DNA of 7,031 bases from NCBI GenBank assembly GCA_937942965.1, contig CALDGN010000170.1:1-7031 (forward strand). Direction: 5' to 3'. Every line of letters starts with the position of its first letter. Position 1 is the first letter of the stretch. Positions 1 through 4,920 of this stretch are shown here, piece after piece. The DNA is from an uncultured Acidimicrobiales bacterium (GTDB taxonomy: Bacteria; Actinomycetota; Acidimicrobiia; Acidimicrobiales; UBA10347). Both the position numbers and the translations under genes were made by a program. The notes under the pieces are model-generated. The model ran no database searches, was not told the DNA's origin, and saw only the letters and a program-made list of their open reading frames with translations.

Positions 1-4
1 GCAG

Positions 5-2476
5 CTAGTTGCGGCCGACTCCGACGTACTCGTCGGGGAGCAGGATGCGACGTTCGTCCTTGAGTCCGTCGAGTCCCACCCGGGTCGCCGAGGCGGTATC
101 GAGCTTGCCATCGGCACGGCCGTAGCCAGTCGTGCGTTGGCGGGTCGTGCGGCCGAGCGGTTCGGCGAGGGCCTTGAAGTCGGCCTCGACTAATCCTTGG
201 CCATGCATGGCACCCGCGGCTCGCGAAATGTTCTCGTCCATCAGCGTGCCGCCCAAGTCGTTGGCGCCGGCCTGCAGAATCTGATTGGCGCCTTCGACGC
301 CGATCTTGACCCAACTGACCTGGATGTTGTCGATCCAGCCGTGATAGGCGATGCGTCCGATCGCGTGCATGAGCAGGATCTCGCGGAACGTCATGCCCCG
401 GCGAGCCTTGCGTTGCAGGTAGATCGGCGAAGCCATGTGCACGAACGGCAGTGGGATGAACTCGGTGAAGCCGCCGGTGCGCTTCTGGAGCGAGCGGGTG
501 CGGACCATGTGGCGGGCCCAATTGATTGGCTGCTCGATCGAACCGCACATGATTGTGATGTTCGAGTGCAAGCCGATCGAGTGTGCGGCTTCGTGAACTT
601 CGAGCCATTCTTCGGTGTTGACCTTGTCCGAGCAGAGGGTCGCTCGAATCTCGTCATCGAGAATTTCAGCGGCGGTGCCTGGAAGCGACGCGAGGCCCGC
701 GTCCTTGAGCATTTGCAGGTATTCGGGCAGCCCGACTTCGAGCCGCTTGGCGCCTTCGAACACTTCGAGCGCCGTGAACCCATGCACATGCAGCTCGGGC
801 ACGGCTTCTTTGACGGCTCGCGCGACCTCGATGTAGTAGTCGCCGTCGAAGCTCGGATGGATGCCGCCTTGGAGGGTGACCTCGGTGGCGCCCATCTCGG
901 CGGCCTCGATGCAGCGTTCCTGCATCTCTTCGAGCGTCAGCAGGTACGGCGTGCCACGCAGGTTGAGTGACAGTGGGCCTTTGCTGAAGCCGCAGAACTT
1001 GCACTTGAAGGTGCAGACGTTCGTGTAGTTGATGTTGCGGTTGTGGACCCACGTGAGTACGTCGCCGACCGCTTGTTTGCGTAGGTCGTCGGCGACTTCG
1101 CAGACCGCCGCGACCTCGGGGCCTCGGGCACTGAACAGCGTGACGATCTCGTCTTCGCCGACTTCTTGGCCGGCGCGAACGCCTGCGAGCACTTCGCCGA
1201 CCGCTCCGCCAGCCGATGCATGCGCCGGGATGATGGTCGGGGGCGGATTCTCGGCACCGGAGTACCAGGTGGTCGATTTATCGCCGATGACGACGAAGTC
1301 CGCGCCGTCTTCGACCTTGGCGGCTTCCATCGTGCGCTCGGGGAAGATTGCGCCCGGGTCGTCGCGTCCGAGACCCTCGGCGTCGCTGCGGTCCATGACC
1401 GGGAAGCGGTTTGCCTCGTCCAGCCAGCGGTCGGGATCGAGCGCGTACTCGGGGTAGATCGTGAGGCGCGGCGCAAGCGCCATTCCCTTGCGTTCGGTGA
1501 CCTCGCGCAAACGGTCGAGGGCAGGCCATGGGCGCTCGGGGTTGACATGATCGGCGGTCACCGGGGACACGCCACCCCAGTCGTCGATGCCTGCGTCGAG
1601 CAGCACACCGAAGTCGTCGGACAGGTTCGGTGGCGCCTGGAGATGAATCTCGGGCGGAAGAATCAAGCGAGCCAGCGCAATGGCCTGGAGGTAATCGTCG
1701 TGGTCGCAGGGCGGCCACAGGTGCATCGACGTGCCGTCCTTGGGCAAGAAGTTCTGGACGATGACCTCTTGCACGTGACCGTGGCGGCGATGGGAGTCGG
1801 CGATGGCGACGAGTGCATCGATACGGTCCTGCAGCGATTCGCCAATACCGATCAAGATGCCGGTCGTGAACGGGATCGCCAGCTCGCCGGCAAGTTCGAG
1901 CGTGTCGAGGCGGCGCTGCGGCTCCTTGTCGGGAGCGCCTCGGTGGGCGTCGAGGTTGGGGTTGAGCGACTCGATCATCATCCCCTGGCTGGGGGAGACC
2001 TCGCGGAGAGCAAGCAGCTCATCGCGGAACAGGGCGCCAGCGTTGGCGTGGGGCAGCAGGCCGACCTCGTCTCGCACCATGCGACACATGGCGACCAGGT
2101 ATTCGACGGTCGTCTCGTAGCCGTGATCGCGCAGCCATTCCTGAGCGATCGGGTAGCGAAGCTCGGGCCGTTCGCCGAGGGTGAACAGCGCCTCGTGGGT
2201 GCCGACTTTGGCGCCCTGGCGGGCGATCTTCAGTACGTCGCGTGGCTCGAGGTACGGGTGCTCAAGCCGGGCGGGCGGCTGGGCGAACGTGCAATAGCCG
2301 CACTTGTCGCGGCACAGCATCGTGAGTGGGATGAACACCTTGGGCGAGTAGGTGACCCGGGTGCCCCAGGTCTCGTCTCGCACGGCACGCGCCCGGGCCA
2401 GCAGCTCGGTGAACGGGAGCTCAAGAAGCTCCTGGGCCTTGGCGTGGCCGCTCGTGGTGTGATCGGTTGCAGTCAT
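5..2476 (-). CDS. fbiC: FO synthase FbiC (fused CofG-CofH radical SAM enzyme)
   Basis: This 823-residue protein makes FO (7,8-didemethyl-8-hydroxy-5-deazariboflavin), the deazaflavin chromophore of coenzyme F420, from tyrosine and 5-amino-6-ribitylamino-uracil. Two radical-SAM modules are visible in tandem. The N-terminal CofG-like half has the CxxxCxxC iron-sulfur motif at C55/C59/C62. The C-terminal CofH-like half has a second one at C488/C492/C495, in the context NYTNVCTFKCKFCGF. Length and domain order match actinobacterial FbiC; archaea and cyanobacteria usually carry separate cofG and cofH genes. The ATG start is supported by GAGGA 6 nt upstream, and it overlaps the stop of the upstream HxlR-type gene, so it is probably translationally coupled to it. 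The stop is TAG at the extreme left of the window, so the gene is complete. No other F420 gene (fbiA, fbiB, fbiD) is visible. The protein is expected to be cytosolic. Confidence 0.97.
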   Translation of the reverse strand: MTATDHTTSGHAKAQELLELPFTELLARARAVRDETWGTRVTYSPKVFIPLTMLCRDKCGYCTFAQPPARLEHPYLEPRDVLKIARQGAKVGTHEALFTLGERPELRYPIAQEWLRDHGYETTVEYLVAMCRMVRDEVGLLPHANAGALFRDELLALREVSPSQGMMIESLNPNLDAHRGAPDKEPQRRLDTLELAGELAIPFTTGILIGIGESLQDRIDALVAIADSHRRHGHVQEVIVQNFLPKDGTSMHLWPPCDHDDYLQAIALARLILPPEIHLQAPPNLSDDFGVLLDAGIDDWGGVSPVTADHVNPERPWPALDRLREVTERKGMALAPRLTIYPEYALDPDRWLDEANRFPVMDRSDAEGLGRDDPGAIFPERTMEAAKVEDGADFVVIGDKSTTWYSGAENPPPTIIPAHASAGGAVGEVLAGVRAGQEVGEDEIVTLFSARGPEVAAVCEVADDLRKQAVGDVLTWVHNRNINYTNVCTFKCKFCGFSKGPLSLNLRGTPYLLTLEEMQERCIEAAEMGATEVTLQGGIHPSFDGDYYIEVARAVKEAVPELHVHGFTALEVFEGAKRLEVGLPEYLQMLKDAGLASLPGTAAEILDDEIRATLCSDKVNTEEWLEVHEAAHSIGLHSNITIMCGSIEQPINWARHMVRTRSLQKRTGGFTEFIPLPFVHMASPIYLQRKARRGMTFREILLMHAIGRIAYHGWIDNIQVSWVKIGVEGANQILQAGANDLGGTLMDENISRAAGAMHGQGLVEADFKALAEPLGRTTRQRTTGYGRADGKLDTASATRVGLDGLKDERRILLPDEYVGVGRN

Positions 2477-2940
2477 CGTGATTCCTCAGCTCCTGATCCC
2501 GGTCGGGAGCGGATGTGTGATGGTCGAACGGTTTCGTCGCACGTTTCGCACAGCAGGACCTGCTCGAGTGCAGTCCCACAGGTGTCGTGGATGAGAACGG
2601 TGGGTGGCTCGCCGTCGGCGGCCCAGCGGTCGCCCCAACCCATAAGGGCGACGAGAGCGGGAGAGAGGTCCATGCCTTTGGGCGTCAGCCGGTACTCGTG
2701 GCGCAGCGGGCGTTCTTGGTAGGGGACCTTGTGCAGGATGCCGTGGTCGACGAGCTTGCCGAGGCGGTCGGCGAGCAGGTTCTTGGCGATGCCGAGGTCG
2801 GTGGCGATCTGGCTGAAGCGGTGGACGCCACGGAAGATGTCTCGCAGGATCAGCAAGGTCCAGCGATCGCCGACGAGGTCGAGGGTCGCTTGGATGGAAC
2901 AGCTGCCTGTCCCGAGGTCGTTCTCTTGCTGAAGCGCCAT
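2473..2940 (-). CDS. HxlR-family winged-helix transcriptional regulator
   Basis: This 155-residue DNA-binding regulator belongs to the HxlR family, small dimeric winged-helix proteins that often sense electrophiles, quinones or redox state through cysteines. The family signature is clear: C14 followed by DLVGDRWTLLILRDIF, then RFSQIATDLGIAKNLLADRL, and a wing segment ending in YRLTPKG. The C-terminal extension carries H118, C121, C131 and C134, an HxxC-x9-CxxC arrangement that looks like a small metal site; this is inference. I chose ATG at 2940 over an in-frame ATG at 2991 because AGGAGG lies 10 nt upstream and the family domain begins directly after it. The stop codon overlaps the fbiC start (ATGA), so the two are very likely co-transcribed. 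Its target is unknown; autoregulation and control of fbiC are the simplest readings. Confidence 0.92.
   Translation of the reverse strand: MALQQENDLGTGSCSIQATLDLVGDRWTLLILRDIFRGVHRFSQIATDLGIAKNLLADRLGKLVDHGILHKVPYQERPLRHEYRLTPKGMDLSPALVALMGWGDRWAADGEPPTVLIHDTCGTALEQVLLCETCDETVRPSHIRSRPGSGAEESR
2483..2487 (-). promoter_or_regulatory. Ribosome binding site of fbiC
   Basis: GAGGA on the minus strand, 6 nt before the fbiC ATG and inside the last codons of the HxlR-type gene. It supports both the fbiC start and translational coupling across the ATGA overlap. Confidence 0.7.
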
Positions 2941-2950
2941 ATGCGCAGGT

Positions 2951-2956
2951 CCTCCT
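2951..2956 (-). promoter_or_regulatory. Ribosome binding site deciding the HxlR-type gene start
   Basis: AGGAGG on the minus strand, 10 nt before the ATG at 2940. It is the only strong Shine-Dalgarno match in the upstream region and argues against the longer start at 2991. Confidence 0.75.
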
Positions 2957-2961
2957 GAGTC

Positions 2962-2992
2962 GGTTGCAAAGCTAGACCAAGTTGGTTGCAAA
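2962..2992. promoter_or_regulatory. Candidate HxlR operator: paired GGTTGCAAA direct repeats
   Basis: The identical 9-mer GGTTGCAAA occurs at 2962-2970 and 2984-2992, 22 bp start to start, or about two helical turns, so both copies face the same side of the DNA. The pair sits just upstream of the HxlR-type gene. One copy lies at the predicted transcription start and the other next to the predicted -35 region, a geometry that suits repression. Binding by the adjacent regulator is inferred. Confidence 0.5.
2969..2974 (-). promoter_or_regulatory. Possible -10 element for the HxlR-type gene and fbiC
   Basis: TAGCTT on the minus strand fits the actinobacterial TANNNT -10 pattern and lies between the two GGTTGCAAA repeats. 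A weak TTTGTT 16 nt further upstream (2991-2996) could act as the -35. The predicted start of transcription is near 2962, giving a leader of about 20 nt that contains the AGGAGG. The call rests on pattern only. Confidence 0.35.
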
Positions 2993-3164
2993 CAAAAACC
3001 GACCTATCCATGCAACGGGCGCGGCGCCGATTTCTTCCCGACCGGCTGCGGTGTTCGTTCCCGCTGTCGTCGCGGTCAATGACCGAACCGGCGCGTGCCT
3101 CGTCGAGGACGCTGACGATCTTCGTGGCATCGCTCTGCACGACATCTCATCAGGTAGTGGAGGC

Positions 3165-3196
3165 GGCTCTGATCACCCTTCGGTGATCGCCGAGCC
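3165..3196 (-). terminator. Hairpin just past acdS, probable terminator
   Basis: A perfect 7-bp stem (GATCACC at 3171-3177 with GGTGATC at 3182-3188) closes a 4-nt loop. After a 1x3 internal loop it is extended by another 5 bp (GGCTC at 3165-3169 with GAGCC at 3192-3196). It starts 5 nt beyond the acdS stop codon. No T-run follows on the minus strand, so it is not a classic intrinsic terminator, although U-tract-poor hairpins are common in GC-rich Actinomycetota. It would also keep acdS transcription out of the HxlR-fbiC unit. Confidence 0.55.
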
Positions 3197-3201
3197 CAGT
3201 T

Positions 3202-4245
3202 TCAGTGACTGAGTTCTCGCTCGGGTGAACCAAGGCCAGGGAAGCCGGCATAGGCGGGCAGCGCAGGCTGGCCGCCGAGGTGGCAGTACAGCACTCGCGA
3301 TCCGGCGGGGATCTCGCCGGATCGGATCATGCCGATCATGCCCGCCAGCGACTTCCCTTCGTAGACCGGGTCGGTGAGCATGCCCTCGGTCCGTGCGGCC
3401 AGGTGGATCGCTTCGACGGTGGTCGCATCGGGCACGCCATAGGCGGGGCCCTCGTAGCCGGGCGCAACGATGATCTCGTCGTCGCGCAGCGTGCGGCCCA
3501 CGCCGATCTTGTCAGCGGTGTTCTGGGCGATGCGAGTCACCTGGTCGATCGTCTGCTGCAGCGTCGCCGACGCGTCGATGCCGATGACCTTGCGGTCTTC
3601 GCGGTCCTCGAGCGCGAAGCCAGCGATCATGCCGGCGTGGCTCGATCCGGTCACCGTGCACACGATGATCGAGTCGAAGAAGGTGTCGAGCTCAGCTTCT
3701 TGGGCCTGGACCTCGACGGCCCAGTTGGCAAAGCCGAGCCCGCCGAGCGGGTGGTCGCTCGCTCCGGCTGGAATCGCATACGGCTTGCCGCCGGCCTCGA
3801 CGACCGAATCGAGCGCCCGCTGCCACGAGTCACGAATGCCGATATCGAAGCCCGCCGGATCGATGCGCACGTCGCCACCCATGATCCGGGTCAGCTGGAT
3901 GTTGCCGACCTTGTCGTAGGCCATGTCGTTGTAGTCGACCCAACCCTCTTGCACGGTCACGGCCTTGAGCCCGAGGTAGCAGGCGACGCCAGTCACCTGG
4001 CGGGTGTGGTTTGACTGAATGCCGCCGATCGACACGAGCGTGTCGCACCCTTGGGCCAGCGCATCGGCGACCAGGTACTCGAGCTTGCGGACCTTGTTTC
4101 CGCCGTAGGCGATGCCGCTGTTGCAGTCCTCTCGCTTGGCCCAGATCTCGACTTGGCCACCGAGGGCCTCGCTCAGGCGAGGAAGTGGGTGGATTGGCGA
4201 GGGGCCGAAGAGCAGCGGGTGGCGAGCGAAATCTTGAAGACTCAT
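3202..4245 (-). CDS. acdS: 1-aminocyclopropane-1-carboxylate (ACC) deaminase
   Basis: This cytosolic PLP enzyme opens the cyclopropane ring of ACC, the plant ethylene precursor, to give 2-oxobutyrate and ammonia. The 347 residues match the family length, and the N-terminus (MSLQDFARHPLLFGP) lines up with known AcdS starts, which fixes the ATG at 4245. Recognisable active-site residues are K51 (PLP Schiff base, in GGNK), S78 (in GGIQSNHTRQ), Y269, Y295 and E296 (in TDPVYEGKS), and L323 (in CHLGG). E296 and L323 correspond to the positions that separate true ACC deaminases from the related D-cysteine desulfhydrases, so I favour ACC deaminase. The gene stands alone on its strand and ends at a hairpin. 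It is divergent from a GntR-type regulator gene with a 30-bp gap holding an operator-like palindrome, and it appears to be leaderless. Confidence 0.95.
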   Translation of the reverse strand: MSLQDFARHPLLFGPSPIHPLPRLSEALGGQVEIWAKREDCNSGIAYGGNKVRKLEYLVADALAQGCDTLVSIGGIQSNHTRQVTGVACYLGLKAVTVQEGWVDYNDMAYDKVGNIQLTRIMGGDVRIDPAGFDIGIRDSWQRALDSVVEAGGKPYAIPAGASDHPLGGLGFANWAVEVQAQEAELDTFFDSIIVCTVTGSSHAGMIAGFALEDREDRKVIGIDASATLQQTIDQVTRIAQNTADKIGVGRTLRDDEIIVAPGYEGPAYGVPDATTVEAIHLAARTEGMLTDPVYEGKSLAGMIGMIRSGEIPAGSRVLYCHLGGQPALPAYAGFPGLGSPERELSH

Positions 4246-4251
4246 CGTCTG

Positions 4252-4257
4252 AGCATA
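4252..4257 (-). promoter_or_regulatory. acdS promoter -10, with -35 TTGACA at 4277-4282; leaderless
   Basis: On the minus strand TATGCT (TANNNT type) ends exactly 6 nt before the acdS ATG, which would place transcription start at or next to the A of the ATG. A perfect TTGACA lies at 4277-4282, within the first codons of the divergent regulator gene. The spacer is 19 nt, slightly long. No Shine-Dalgarno sequence precedes acdS, consistent with a leaderless mRNA. Confidence 0.55.
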
Positions 4258-4269
4258 AACGTATACGAT
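4258..4269. promoter_or_regulatory. Candidate GntR/FCD operator centred on GTATAC
   Basis: A 12-bp near-palindrome (AACGTATACGAT) with 10 of 12 positions pairing and a perfect 8-bp core CGTATACG at 4260-4267. A GTATAC-like core is typical of sites bound by FCD-subfamily GntR regulators. It lies inside the 30-bp gap between acdS and the regulator gene, within the acdS -35/-10 spacer and overlapping the regulator's putative -10. One bound dimer could therefore control both directions. Confidence 0.6.
4264..4269 (+). promoter_or_regulatory. Putative -10 of the GntR-E1 operon, leaderless
   Basis: TACGAT fits TANNNT and ends exactly 6 nt before the regulator's ATG at 4276, mirroring the arrangement on the acdS side. 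I find no convincing -35 at a suitable distance, which is common in Actinomycetota. No clear Shine-Dalgarno sequence precedes the ATG. It overlaps the GTATAC palindrome, so autorepression is plausible. Confidence 0.45.
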
Positions 4270-4275
4270 CGAGAA

Positions 4276-4920
4276 ATGTCAACTGTCGACTTCGTGGAAG
4301 CCACCGTGCGGGATCGCCTCCTTCGGGGTGAGCTCGGCCCGGGCATCCGGCTGCGCCAAGACGAACTGGCCGAAGAACTGGGGGTGAGCAAGATCCCGGT
4401 TCGCGAGGCACTACAGCGTCTCGCTGGCATCGGTTTGCTCGAGTTCGAGGCCAACCGCGGCGCCCGAGTGCCGGTGCTGACCTCGGCCGATGCCGAAGAG
4501 AACTTCGCGCTTCGCCTTGCGATCGAACCGCTGCTGTTGGAGCGAGCGGTTGCTCGGCTCACGATCGTCGATCTCGCCGAAGCCGAGCTTGCGCTCGACA
4601 GTTCGGGCAGCGGCAGCCGCAGCGGTGCACCCTCGCCGACGGAAGCGAACTGGGCGTTCCACCGGGCGCTGTATGCGCCAGCCGCGTGGGGCCGAGGCCT
4701 GTCGGTCGCGGCGATCCTGCACGCCTCGGTCGCCTCGTATGTTCTGCTCTACCTCGAGTCGCTCGGCGGAAGCGCCGATTCCGACGCCGAACACCACGCG
4801 CTACTCGAGGCGTGCCACGACGGCGATACATCCTCGGCGGTCGCGCTGCTAAACACGCACCTACGAGGAGCCGCAGATGCGCTCATCGAATTCCTTCGAG
4901 ACCAGGAGGCATCAGCGTGA
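4276..4920 (+). CDS. GntR-family (FCD subfamily) transcriptional regulator
   Basis: This is a 214-residue regulator. Residues 5-65 form a GntR winged helix-turn-helix, with the telling run LRQDELAEELGVSKIPVREA and then LEFEANRGARVPV. Residues from about 72 on form an alpha-helical FCD effector domain. N125 and H129 (in NWAFHRALY), H173 (in EHHALLEA) and H195 (in NTHLRGA) occupy places where FCD proteins bind a metal that helps hold a small carboxylate ligand. ATG at 4276 is chosen because the GntR domain begins right there; upstream in-frame codons are antisense to acdS. Divergence from acdS across a shared operator suggests it controls acdS, with ACC or 2-oxobutyrate as plausible effectors (inference). 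Many proteobacterial acdS genes are instead controlled by an Lrp-type regulator, AcdR. Its TGA stop overlaps the GTG start of the next gene. Confidence 0.92.
   Translation: MSTVDFVEATVRDRLLRGELGPGIRLRQDELAEELGVSKIPVREALQRLAGIGLLEFEANRGARVPVLTSADAEENFALRLAIEPLLLERAVARLTIVDLAEAELALDSSGSGSRSGAPSPTEANWAFHRALYAPAAWGRGLSVAAILHASVASYVLLYLESLGGSADSDAEHHALLEACHDGDTSSAVALLNTHLRGAADALIEFLRDQEASA
4904..4909 (+). promoter_or_regulatory. Ribosome binding site deciding the E1 start
   Basis: A perfect AGGAGG lies 7 nt before the GTG at 4917, within the last codons of the regulator gene. It identifies this GTG as the start of the dehydrogenase gene and indicates strong, possibly coupled translation. Confidence 0.85.

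Noticed and set aside
1166..2722. Long plus-strand open frame of 518 codons opposite fbiC
   Set aside because: It is antisense to the well-conserved fbiC and runs into the HxlR-type gene. Its translation has no recognisable domain. Long antisense frames are expected from G/C-rich third positions.
2941..2991. Longer N-terminus for the HxlR-type protein from ATG at 2991
   Set aside because: The extra 17 residues resemble nothing in the family, and the stretch contains the AGGAGG, a putative -10 and the direct repeats.
3018..3028. GGCGC-G-GCGCC palindrome
   Set aside because: Short all-G/C palindromes arise by chance in such DNA, and nothing ties it to a promoter.
2982..3212. Small plus-strand open frames in the acdS-HxlR gap
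   Set aside because: No convincing ribosome binding site, no recognisable motif, and they span the acdS hairpin. I see no gene in this gap.
3202..4245. D-cysteine desulfhydrase as the product of the acdS gene
   Set aside because: E296 and L323 match ACC deaminase, and the N- and C-terminal regions follow true AcdS proteins closely. It remains a minor alternative.
4051..4275. Longer N-terminus for the GntR-type protein from ATG at 4051
   Set aside because: It would run antisense through the conserved start of acdS and across the operator; the GntR domain starts right at the ATG at 4276.
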